From Porticoccus sp963925605 (GTDB taxonomy: Bacteria > Pseudomonadota > Gammaproteobacteria > Pseudomonadales > Porticoccaceae), in NCBI GenBank assembly GCA_963925605.1, contig CAWURY010000019.1, forward strand, positions 1 to 32,169: a DNA stretch of 32,169 nt, given 5' to 3'. Shown here piece after piece: positions 16,941 through 24,423 of the stretch (the first letter of the stretch is position 1; each line of letters begins with the position of its first letter). The notes beneath the pieces were generated by a model. It made no database searches and had not been told where the DNA came from. It saw nothing but the letters and a program-made list of their open reading frames with translations. Position numbers and translations under genes: made by a program.

Positions 16941-17396
16941 ATGAAGCTATCTGATCTAATTCCATTTGAAAACATTGTCATCAACGCTGCGGGGAAAAGC
17001 AAAAAAAGAATCTTAGAGGATCTATCCCTCTTTCTTTCAAGTCGAGTCAATGCTATTGACTCAGAAAGATTGTATCAGGGCTTGCTTGCACGAGAGCGCC
17101 TGGGCAGCACGAGCATAGGAGAAGGGGTAGCAATACCACATTGTCGGATGCCTGGATGCGAAAAAATTACAGCGGCTTTTTTTCAGCTAGCCAACCCAGT
17201 AGATTTTGACTCCACAGATAACATATTGGTTGACCTAGTGTTTGCTTTGATTGTCCCCGAGGAGCAAAACAACGCACACTTAGATGCACTTTCATCCATT
17301 GCAGAATTACTGCAGGATAAAAAAATCTGCGAAATACTAAGGAATTCCCCATCTAAGGAAGTGTTTTATCAAGCGATAAAAAATAGAGATGATTAA
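16941..17396 (+). CDS. ptsN: Nitrogen PTS EIIA protein (EIIA-Ntr)
   Basis: 151 residues. A regulatory PTS protein that is phosphorylated by NPr (ptsO) rather than transporting sugar, and that influences potassium, phosphate and nitrogen responses. The phosphorylated His67 lies in GEGVAIPHCRMPG. It follows hpf by 6 bp and precedes rapZ by 6 bp in the conserved rpoN-hpf-ptsN-rapZ-ptsO operon. Confidence 0.97.
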   Translation: MKLSDLIPFENIVINAAGKSKKRILEDLSLFLSSRVNAIDSERLYQGLLARERLGSTSIGEGVAIPHCRMPGCEKITAAFFQLANPVDFDSTDNILVDLVFALIVPEEQNNAHLDALSSIAELLQDKKICEILRNSPSKEVFYQAIKNRDD

Positions 17397-17402
17397 GAAA
17401 AA

Positions 17403-18263
17403 ATGAGACTTATAATTGTCAGCGGGCGGTCTGGTTCTGGTAAAAGCACAGCCCTTAATATGCTAGAAGATGCTGATTTTTCATGCATAGATAACCTGCC
17501 TGCTAAGCTTCTTCTTGGATTAATCGAGCATGCATCTCACTTTAAAAATAGCCATCGACATAACAATTTAGCCGTAGGCATTGACGCAAGAAGCCTAGAA
17601 AATGACTTAACTCAACTACCCGCAATTCTTAACCAAATTAAAAATTATGGTGTGAACTATGAAATAGTATTTCTCGATGCATCTAACGATGTGTTAATTC
17701 AACGATTCAGTGAAACAAAGCGAAAACACCCGCTAAGCTCCAACAAAGTAGCAATCAAAGAAGCTATATTGTTAGAAACAAAACTGCTGGATCCTATTTC
17801 TACTTTAGCAGATCGCAAAATTGACACCAGCAAAATGAACCTCCATCAGCTCAGGAGTGTTATAAGAAAACAGTTAATTCCAAGCAATGAAAATACCATT
17901 TCTATTCTATTTGAATCTTTTGCATTTAAGTATGGTGTGCCAACTGATGCAGATTTTGTTTTTGATGTTCGTTGCCTGCCAAATCCATATTGGAACATTG
18001 AGTTACGAGGTTGCAACGGCAATGAAACCCCAATCATTAAATTTTTTGAGCAAGAAAAAGAAGTATCTCAAATGCTGTCAGACATCAGCACCTTTCTGGC
18101 ATGCTGGCTTCCAAAATTTCAAAAAACCAATCGCAGCTATGTCACTATTGCAATTGGTTGCACTGGGGGACAGCATCGCTCTGTATATACTAGCAACATG
18201 CTAAAAAAAATCTTTGAAAAAGATTATACCAACACTCAAACATGGCATAGAGAGTTGAGCTAA
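17403..18263 (+). CDS. rapZ: RNase adapter protein RapZ
   Basis: 286 residues, E. coli RapZ being 284. The N-terminal P-loop is GRSGSGKST (8-16) and the C-terminal domain includes IAIGCTGGQHRSVY. RapZ guides RNase E to the GlmZ sRNA and thereby tunes glucosamine 6-phosphate synthase, linking this operon to supply of the UDP-GlcNAc used by MurA. FSCIDNLPAKLL near the N-terminus is typical. Which sRNA it acts on in this organism cannot be told. Confidence 0.96.
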   Translation: MRLIIVSGRSGSGKSTALNMLEDADFSCIDNLPAKLLLGLIEHASHFKNSHRHNNLAVGIDARSLENDLTQLPAILNQIKNYGVNYEIVFLDASNDVLIQRFSETKRKHPLSSNKVAIKEAILLETKLLDPISTLADRKIDTSKMNLHQLRSVIRKQLIPSNENTISILFESFAFKYGVPTDADFVFDVRCLPNPYWNIELRGCNGNETPIIKFFEQEKEVSQMLSDISTFLACWLPKFQKTNRSYVTIAIGCTGGQHRSVYTSNMLKKIFEKDYTNTQTWHRELS

Positions 18264-18279
18264 CTTAACGGGCAACCTA

Positions 18280-18570
18280 ATGATTAATATGTCACAATTA
18301 ATAAGCACAAAGCTCACTATTATTAACAAGCTAGGCCTTCATGCTCGTGCAGCAGCAAAGCTGGCATCTACTGCGAATAAATACAGTTGTACTATAAAAA
18401 TAGGTCGAAGCCAAGATAAGTTAGTGGATGCCAAAAGTGTAATGTCCTTGTTATTACTTGCGGCAAGCAATGGTACAATCTTACACTTTGATATTCAGGG
18501 AAGTGACGCAGAAAAAGCATACAAAGATATAGAGCAATTGTTAGCCAGCCGATTTAACGAGGCGCAATAA
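18280..18570 (+). CDS. ptsO: HPr-like phosphocarrier NPr
   Basis: 96 residues from the ATG at 18280; an ATG three codons later is equally possible because neither has a clear ribosome-binding site. The phosphorylated His21 is in NKLGLHARAAAKLA. The KSVMSLLLLAA segment is the usual second HPr motif. It relays phosphate from PtsP (EI-Ntr, not in window) to PtsN His67. Last gene of the rpoN operon before a 107-bp gap. Confidence 0.94.
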   Translation: MINMSQLISTKLTIINKLGLHARAAAKLASTANKYSCTIKIGRSQDKLVDAKSVMSLLLLAASNGTILHFDIQGSDAEKAYKDIEQLLASRFNEAQ

Positions 18571-18605
18571 AACTAGATGCCTCTTGGCAAAAGATATGCA
18601 ATGAC

Positions 18606-18624
18606 TGCTGTAAATTTTACAGCA
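18606..18624. promoter_or_regulatory. 19-bp palindrome upstream of mgtE, possible operator
   Basis: TGCTGTAAATTTTACAGCA has two perfect 9-bp arms around one central base and lies in the ptsO-mgtE gap, 53 bp before the mgtE ATG. It has almost no room for an RNA loop and no T tract, so an operator is more likely than a terminator. The binding factor is unknown. Confidence 0.4.
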
Positions 18625-18677
18625 CCCACCCATAAACTATTTTCTGGTCTATAGCGATAACCAAGGACGCTTTTCCA

Positions 18678-20036
18678 ATGCAAGGACATAACGAAAAAGT
18701 TAGCCGGCTCTCTCAGCTTGCGAGCATTCACGAGTTAACGGATTCCAGTAATGTTCGCTTACTAAGCTATATGCTTAATCACTTGACGCCTGCTGATATT
18801 GCCCACCAAATAGAATCAGCGCCGCCTAAAGCACGTCGAGTCCTGTGGGACCTGATAGATAAAGAACTTGAAGGTCAGGTGATAGGAGAGTTGAGCGAAG
18901 AGCTTAGTGGAGAAATTCTCAAGGAAATGGAGAGCCATGAAGTAGCCTCTCTGACAGAAGGTCTAGATCCAGACGATATAGCAGATATTCTTCAACAACT
19001 GCCTGAACAAGTCATCCCGGAAGTGCTACAGGCAATGAGCGCACAAGACCGGCTTCGAGTCGAAAGTATTCTTAATTATGCCGAAGATACAGCTGGCGGC
19101 CTAATGAATACTGATACCATTACTGTAAGGCCAGACATAACAATTGATGTTGTAATGCGCTACCTAAGACGCCATGAAGAGCTTCCTAATACTACCGATA
19201 GCATATTTGTAGTCAACAGAGAAGACTCTCTTCTAGGTATTCTACCTCTTGGTAAATTGTTGACCTCCAGCCCAGATATCACAGCCAGAGAAATCATGGT
19301 TGCTAGGACTGAGGGTATCTATGCAGATATGCCTGATTCCGAGGTTGCGCACTTATTTAAAAAAAATGATTGGGTGTCTGCTCCAGTAACAAATCAAGAA
19401 AACAAATTATTAGGGCGCATCACTATTGATGACGTGGTTGACGTGATGAGCGATGAAGCTGACCATTCGCTGCTTAGTCTAGCGGGACTAAGTGATGAGG
19501 AGGGGACATTTACCTCTATTGGACGAACAGCCCCCAGAAGGGCAATTTGGCTTGGCATTAATTTAATGACTGCCATTTTAGCCTCTTCGGTAATTAATAT
19601 TTTTGAAGCTACAATCGAAAAAGTAGTAGCGCTAGCTATACTAATGCCCATTGTGGCAAGCATGGGGGGAGTCGCGGGCAGTCAAACGCTTACTGTTGTA
19701 ATTCGCGGCATGGCACTAGGCCAAGTCGGCCGGAGCAACCTACGATGGCTACTAAGCAAAGAATTTGCTGTAGGTGCTATAAATGGGGTACTTTGGGCAT
19801 TAGTAATGGGTGGAGTCGCAGCGTTCTGGTTTAAGGATCCGGTAATTGCTGTGATTATTTCTTCAGCAATGGTTATAAATCTAATCGTAGCGGCATTGGC
19901 TGGAGCCACGCTCCCGGTAATTCTGAAGTCTTGTCGAATTGATCCCGCTCTAGCGGGAACTGTTGCATTAACAACAATTACTGATGTAGTGGGCTTCTTT
20001 TCTTTTTTGGGACTAGCTACAATATTTTATGGTTAA
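18678..20036 (+). CDS. mgtE: Magnesium transporter MgtE
   Basis: 452 residues, the family length. The order is an N-terminal superhelical Mg-sensing domain (about 20-130, with LDPDDIADILQQLP), two CBS domains (about 135-255, with ITIDDVVDVMSDEADH at the end), a connecting helix and about five membrane helices. The membrane part has MPIVASMGGVAGSQTLTV, close to the ion path, and ends with TITDVVGFFSFLGLATI. AAGGA is 10 nt before the ATG. MgtE is a Mg-gated channel closed when cytoplasmic Mg is high. A 107-bp leader is too short for an M-box riboswitch. Confidence 0.96.
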   Translation: MQGHNEKVSRLSQLASIHELTDSSNVRLLSYMLNHLTPADIAHQIESAPPKARRVLWDLIDKELEGQVIGELSEELSGEILKEMESHEVASLTEGLDPDDIADILQQLPEQVIPEVLQAMSAQDRLRVESILNYAEDTAGGLMNTDTITVRPDITIDVVMRYLRRHEELPNTTDSIFVVNREDSLLGILPLGKLLTSSPDITAREIMVARTEGIYADMPDSEVAHLFKKNDWVSAPVTNQENKLLGRITIDDVVDVMSDEADHSLLSLAGLSDEEGTFTSIGRTAPRRAIWLGINLMTAILASSVINIFEATIEKVVALAILMPIVASMGGVAGSQTLTVVIRGMALGQVGRSNLRWLLSKEFAVGAINGVLWALVMGGVAAFWFKDPVIAVIISSAMVINLIVAALAGATLPVILKSCRIDPALAGTVALTTITDVVGFFSFLGLATIFYG

Positions 20037-20042
20037 TCGCAT

Positions 20043-20579
20043 ATGACTGACAGACTAATCACCAACCCCGATCTATTTCCAGATCTCGCAGAAAAAAATC
20101 CTATTAAGCCTATCGTCAAAAGTAAATCTGCCCTAAAACGTGAAATGACCAGTTTGCAAAAGATTGGCGAAAAACTTATTAATCTTTCTCCTGGAAAACT
20201 AGCAAAAATCCCAATGTCAGAAGAGCTTTTCGAAGCGGTAATGCTAGCAAGACGACTAAAAAATCGTGAGGGGAGACGCAGACAAATGCAATATATTGGA
20301 AAATGTATGCGATCTGCTGATAGCCAAAAAATTACAATGGCACTTGAATCCTTTGACCATCAAAGTGAAGGCTTTCGACAAGAGCAACAAAAATTAGAGC
20401 AATGGCGGGATCGACTTATAGCTGAAGGAGACAGAGCTATTAGCGAGCTAATGTTAGTGTCTCCAGATATAGATAGGCAGCACTTAAGGCAACTGATTCG
20501 GCAGGCACACAAAGAGGCTATGAAAAATAAACCTCCTGCTGCAAGCAGGAAAATTTTCACATACCTTCGAGATAGCTGA
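20043..20579 (+). CDS. darP: Ribosome-associated protein DarP (YjgA, DUF615)
   Basis: 178 residues. DarP binds late 50S precursors and helps 23S peptidyl-transferase centre maturation in E. coli. The family pattern is visible: KSALKREMTSLQKIGEKLI, then LFEAVMLARRLKNREGRRRQMQYIGKCMR and LRQLIRQAHKE near the C-terminus. It follows mgtE by 6 bp. It converges on typA with only 7 bp between stops, and its 3' end contains a hairpin that probably serves typA. Confidence 0.95.
   Translation: MTDRLITNPDLFPDLAEKNPIKPIVKSKSALKREMTSLQKIGEKLINLSPGKLAKIPMSEELFEAVMLARRLKNREGRRRQMQYIGKCMRSADSQKITMALESFDHQSEGFRQEQQKLEQWRDRLIAEGDRAISELMLVSPDIDRQHLRQLIRQAHKEAMKNKPPAASRKIFTYLRDS
20522..20550 (-). terminator. 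Candidate typA terminator inside the darP 3' end
   Basis: TCCTGCT (20534-20540) and AGCAGGA (20544-20550) form a perfect 7-bp stem with a 3-nt loop. Read on the minus strand it is followed by GGTTTATTTTT, a fair U tract, 37 nt after the typA stop. On the plus strand it is followed by AAATTTT, which is less suitable. Confidence 0.4.
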
Positions 20580-20586
20580 GGGGGTA

Positions 20587-22398
20587 TTAGAACCTAGGGG
20601 CTCGTTTTCGCTCATTTTCTGTGAGTAGCTTCTTGCGTATACGAACTGATTTTGGTGTCACCTCTACCAGCTCATCATCTTGAACGAACTCAAGTGCCTG
20701 CTCTAGGCTATGATGTATAGGCGGAGACAAGACCAAATTTTCATCTGTACCAGCAGCACGTATGTTGGTCAATTGCTTAGCTTTTGTTGGGTTAACAGGC
20801 AGATCATTGCTACGAGCATGAAGGCCTATAACTTGCCCCTCATAAACTTCAGCGCCATGACCAAGAAAAAGGCGTCCGCGTTCTTGTAAATTGAATAGAG
20901 CGTACGCCAAAGTCTTTCCTCTCACCATTGAGACTAAAACGCCATTTTGGCGTTTAGCTAAATCTCCTTGCTTGGCTGGACCGTAACGATCAAAGATACT
21001 GGTCATTATGCCTGAACCACTGGTCATCGTTAGAAACTGCGAACGAAAACCAATTAGCCCACGAGAAGGCACTATGAACTCTAGGCGAACCCTTCCTTTC
21101 CCGTCCATCTCTATATTCCCAAGCTCAGCTCTACGCAGACCAAATTCTTCCATTACAGAGCCTTGGTGCTGTTCCTCAACATCAATAACTACCTGCTCGA
21201 ACGGCTCAAAAATTTCACCATCAACTTCTTTCGTAATAACCTCTGGTCTTGACACTCCAAGCTCAAATCCCTCACGACGCATATTTTCAATCAAGACCGA
21301 CAAATGCAACTCGCCGCGGCCAGAAACAACAAATTTATCTGGCGTATCGCCCTGCACCACCCTTAATGCAACATTATGAATTAATTCTTGCTCTAGACGC
21401 TCTTTTATATTGCGAGAAGTGACAAACTTTCCTTCAAGGCCAGCAAAAGGAGAATTATTTACCTGAAACGTCATGCTTACCGTTGGCTCATCAACTGTCA
21501 GAGGTGTCAAGGGTTCTGGATGATCTGGACTGCATATTGTGTCAGAAATATTGAGCTTATCGATGCCTGTGACACACACAATCTCACCCGCTTCCGCCTC
21601 AATAACATCTACACGCTCAAGACCACTATAACCCATAACTTGAAGCACTCTACCTTTGCGAGAGACTCCTTCGCTATCGACTATAACAATCTGCTCGTTA
21701 GGCTTTAATTTTCCACGAGTGATCCTACCCACACCAATAACGCCAACATAGCTATTATAGTCCAATGCACTGATTTGCATTTGCAGGGGGCCGTCTCTAT
21801 TGACTGCCGGAGACTGAACTTTATCGACTATCATCTGCAAAAGAGGCGTCATGTCTTCTGCTAAAGATTCAGGCTCATAGCCAGCAACCCCATTCAAAGC
21901 AGAAGCAAATATTATAGGAAAGTCCATCTGTTCATCGGTAGCGCCCAATCGATCGAACAAATCGAACACCTGATCTACGACCCAGTGAGGCCTTGCTCCC
22001 GGGCGATCAACTTTATTTACAACCAAAATAGGATTTAATCCTTGCTCAAAAGCTTTCTGAGTAACAAACCGAGTTTGAGGCATTGGTCCATCTACAGCGT
22101 CCACCAATAATAAAACTGAATCAACCATTGAGAGTACACGCTCAACCTCTCCCCCAAAATCAGCATGTCCAGGGGTATCTACAATATTGATATTATATCC
22201 GTTCCACTTGAGAGCTGTATTTTTAGCAAGAATGGTTATGCCGCGCTCTCTTTCCTGATCGCTTGAATCCATTATTCGCTCTGAATTCATATCTTTTCGA
22301 TCGAGGGTGCCCGATTGCTGAAGAAGCTTATCGACTAAAGTGGTTTTACCATGATCAACATGGGCAATAATGGCAATATTCCGAAGATTTTTGATCAC
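20587..22398 (-). CDS. typA: Translational GTPase TypA/BipA
   Basis: 603 residues from the GTG at 22398. That start is chosen because AGGA (22407-22410) is 8 nt upstream and the product begins IKNLRNIAIIAHVDHGKTT like the family; the ATG at 22431 overlaps the likely -10 element. TypA is a ribosome-binding GTPase involved in 50S assembly and stress adaptation. G1 is AHVDHGKT (12-19), G3 DTPGHADFGGEVE, G4 NKVDRPGARP; EF-G-like domains III and V and the TypA-specific C-terminal domain (SRGLIGFRSQFLTMT) follow. Divergent from glnA, as in E. coli. Confidence 0.97.
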   Translation of the reverse strand: MIKNLRNIAIIAHVDHGKTTLVDKLLQQSGTLDRKDMNSERIMDSSDQERERGITILAKNTALKWNGYNINIVDTPGHADFGGEVERVLSMVDSVLLLVDAVDGPMPQTRFVTQKAFEQGLNPILVVNKVDRPGARPHWVVDQVFDLFDRLGATDEQMDFPIIFASALNGVAGYEPESLAEDMTPLLQMIVDKVQSPAVNRDGPLQMQISALDYNSYVGVIGVGRITRGKLKPNEQIVIVDSEGVSRKGRVLQVMGYSGLERVDVIEAEAGEIVCVTGIDKLNISDTICSPDHPEPLTPLTVDEPTVSMTFQVNNSPFAGLEGKFVTSRNIKERLEQELIHNVALRVVQGDTPDKFVVSGRGELHLSVLIENMRREGFELGVSRPEVITKEVDGEIFEPFEQVVIDVEEQHQGSVMEEFGLRRAELGNIEMDGKGRVRLEFIVPSRGLIGFRSQFLTMTSGSGIMTSIFDRYGPAKQGDLAKRQNGVLVSMVRGKTLAYALFNLQERGRLFLGHGAEVYEGQVIGLHARSNDLPVNPTKAKQLTNIRAAGTDENLVLSPPIHHSLEQALEFVQDDELVEVTPKSVRIRKKLLTENERKRAPRF

Positions 22399-22429
22399 AA
22401 GACTGATCCTAAGTTGGCAAAAAAACGGC

Positions 22430-22435
22430 ATTATA
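22430..22435 (-). promoter_or_regulatory. -10 element of the typA promoter
   Basis: A perfect TATAAT on the minus strand, 32 bp upstream of the GTG start of typA. No good -35 hexamer lies 16-18 bp further up. A start near 22423 leaves a leader of about 25 nt. Confidence 0.4.
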
Positions 22436-22602
22436 CTGATCTGGGCTATTTGGAGATAGCAAAATACATGAAAAAGCTCACTTTAGTTTGTTTAAACTTA
22501 AAATATGCCACCATAATTACAGTTAATGCTTACATCACATGCTGTAGAAATAACCCAAGCTAAATGGAAAAAATAAAGTGGTTTACAAAATATATCAATA
22601 AA

Positions 22603-22662
22603 TGCACTATAAATGGTCTTAAACTGCCCTATAAATGATCTTTATGGTACTACCATGGTGCA
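22603..22662 (+). promoter_or_regulatory. Three phased NtrC-like binding sites upstream of glnA
   Basis: TGCACTATAAATGGTCT (22603-22619), TGCCCTATAAATGATCT (22625-22641) and GGTACTACCATGGTGCA (22646-22662) start 22 and 21 bp apart, two helical turns. The third matches 13 of 17 bases of the enteric-type site TGCACCAACATGGTGCA; the first two carry good left halves only. Their centres fall near -141, -119 and -98 relative to the predicted sigma-54 start. Confidence 0.55.
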
Positions 22663-22695
22663 ATTATATTTTCTAGGACGCTATTATTGAACCCG

Positions 22696-22725
22696 TTGAT
22701 TGAATCCGTTGGCCAATTATAGTAT
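22696..22725 (+). promoter_or_regulatory. Candidate sigma-70 promoter of glnA
   Basis: TTGATT (22696-22701), an 18-bp spacer and TAGTAT (22720-22725). Its -10 touches the first base of the sigma-54 element, so the two polymerases would compete for the same DNA. Confidence 0.35.
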
Positions 22726-22742
22726 TGGCATAATTTTTGCTT
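22725..22742 (+). promoter_or_regulatory. Sigma-54 promoter of glnA
   Basis: TTGGCATAATTTTTGCTT has the invariant GG (22727-22728) and GC (22739-22740) with exactly 10 bp between them, close to the consensus TTGGCAC-N5-TTGCT. The start point should be near 22752, leaving a leader of about 108 nt. The gap 22399-22859 between typA and glnA holds this promoter, the NtrC-like sites and a possible small frame, and no other gene that I can support. Confidence 0.85.
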
Positions 22743-22859
22743 TAGTAACTACTACTAGCAGGGGTAGCAATAAAAAATTACAGCTGATATCTAGAATAGA
22801 AAACCGCTAATGAAGCATTTTTATATTGTAGCTAGGCATACTTAAACTTGGAGGAACAA

Positions 22860-24263
22860 ATGTCACAAACTAAAAAACTTATTACAGAAAGTGAAGCGCG
22901 CTGGGTAGATCTTCGCTTTACGGATACAAGAGGGAAAGAGCAGCATGTGTCTTTTCCATCTAAAGATGTAGATGACGAATTTTTTAAAGTCGGTAAAATG
23001 TTTGATGGTTCATCAATTGAAGGCTGGAAAGGTATAAATGAGTCAGACATGATCTTAATGCCTGATGATACAACGGCTATTCTGGATCCATTTACTGACG
23101 AAGCAACCATAATTATCCGTTGCGATATTATTGAGCCCTCTACCATGAAGTCCTATGATCGCGATCCTCGTTCTGTTGCAAAACGAGCCGAAGAATATCT
23201 AGCTACAACAGGATTAGGCGATACTGCATTCTTTGGTCCAGAGCCAGAATTCTTTGTTTTTGATGATGTCAAATGGGGCTCCAATATAAGCGGCTCTTTC
23301 TACAAAATTAATTCTGAAGAAGGGGCATGGTCTTCTGGTTCTGACTACTCAGACGGCAACATGGGTCATCGTCCCGGGGTCAAAGGGGGCTATTTTCCAG
23401 TGCCGCCAGTAGACAGCTTGCATGATCTTAGAACTGCAATGTGTTCAGCAATGGAGCAAATGGGGCTAGACATTGAAGTGCATCATCATGAGGTAGCTAC
23501 GGCTGGGCAGTGCGAAATTGGAGTAAAATTTAACACTCTCGTCAAAAAAGCTGACGAAGTTCAAATTCTCAAATACTGTGTACATAATGTTGCTCACGCT
23601 TATGGAAAAACTGCGACATTTATGCCCAAACCTCTTGTTGGTGACAATGGTTCCGGTATGCACTGTCATCAATCTTTCTGGAAAAATGGCGAAAATGCTT
23701 TTGCAGGAAATGGCTATGCTGGATTAAGCGAAACTGCACTTTACTATATTGGCGGAATAATCAAGCATGCAAAAGCCTTGAATGCTTTTGCAAACGCGTC
23801 CACCAATTCTTATAAGCGCCTAATTCCAGGATTTGAAGCCCCAGTAATGCTTGCCTATTCAGCTCGAAATCGCTCAGCGGCACTACGCATTCCTTATGTT
23901 GATTCACCCAAAGGAAAGCGTGTAGAGCTCCGATTTGGCGACCCAACAGCAAATCCTTACTTAATGTTTGCCTCTATGCTTATGGCCGGGATTGACGGGG
24001 TCATAAACAAAATACACCCAGGTGAACCTGCAGATAAAGACCTTTATGACTTATCTCCAGAAGAAGGCGCCTTAATTCCACAAGTGGCCGGAAGCCTGAG
24101 GGAGGCTCTGGAGGCTCTGGACAATGACAGAGATTTCTTAACGAAAAGTGGTGTCTTTACGGATGAAATGATAGACGCCTACATTGAATTAAAAATGCAA
24201 GATGTATACCGCGTAGAACATACAACTCATCCAGTTGAATTTGATATGTATTACTCTGTTTAA
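22860..24263 (+). CDS. glnA: Glutamine synthetase, type I
   Basis: 467 residues from the ATG at 22860, which has GGAGG 5 nt upstream; an in-frame TTG 12 nt earlier is not supported. It makes glutamine from glutamate, ammonia and ATP as a dodecamer. Signature segments are FDGSSIEGWKGINESDM, the catalytic domain FFGPEPEFFVFDDVKW and KPLVGDNGSGMHCHQS, and NRSAALRIPYV. Tyr396 in KDLYDLSPEE is the adenylylation site, so GlnE/GlnB control is expected. It is transcribed from a sigma-54 promoter, with glnL 160 bp downstream. Confidence 0.98.
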   Translation: MSQTKKLITESEARWVDLRFTDTRGKEQHVSFPSKDVDDEFFKVGKMFDGSSIEGWKGINESDMILMPDDTTAILDPFTDEATIIIRCDIIEPSTMKSYDRDPRSVAKRAEEYLATTGLGDTAFFGPEPEFFVFDDVKWGSNISGSFYKINSEEGAWSSGSDYSDGNMGHRPGVKGGYFPVPPVDSLHDLRTAMCSAMEQMGLDIEVHHHEVATAGQCEIGVKFNTLVKKADEVQILKYCVHNVAHAYGKTATFMPKPLVGDNGSGMHCHQSFWKNGENAFAGNGYAGLSETALYYIGGIIKHAKALNAFANASTNSYKRLIPGFEAPVMLAYSARNRSAALRIPYVDSPKGKRVELRFGDPTANPYLMFASMLMAGIDGVINKIHPGEPADKDLYDLSPEEGALIPQVAGSLREALEALDNDRDFLTKSGVFTDEMIDAYIELKMQDVYRVEHTTHPVEFDMYYSV

Positions 24264-24276
24264 AAACTGCAATCTG

Positions 24277-24312
24277 GCAGGTCGGGCTGAGAATCTTGAC
24301 AGCCCGACCTGC
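24277..24312 (+). terminator. Strong hairpin between glnA and glnL
   Basis: GCAGGTCGGGCT (24277-24288) and AGCCCGACCTGC (24301-24312) form a perfect 12-bp GC-rich stem with a 12-nt loop, 14 nt after the glnA stop. No U tract follows, so it may be a partial terminator or an mRNA-stabilising 3' end that lets glnA be expressed above glnLG. Confidence 0.55.
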
Positions 24313-24423
24313 TGGCTCTTAAGTAAAAAATAGCGGCATAAAAAACCAAATCTTTAGGGGGTTTTTCGTAATTTCTACTATTCGCTAATATGCAAGAAAC
24401 CAAACTTATAGCCAGCTAAAATC

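Noticed and set aside
18608..18622. LexA (SOS) box upstream of mgtE
   Set aside because: CTGT and ACAG are separated by 7 bases; the gammaproteobacterial box needs 8, and mgtE is not a typical SOS gene.
18571..18677. M-box magnesium riboswitch in front of mgtE
   Set aside because: The 107-bp gap is too short for the fold and shows no multi-stem structure by eye.
22468..22563. A 31-codon frame (MKKLTLVCLNLKYATI...) with GGAG 13 nt upstream in the typA-glnA gap
   Set aside because: Spacing to the ribosome-binding site is long, no recognisable family, and the gap is a regulatory region; coding cannot be supported from sequence alone.
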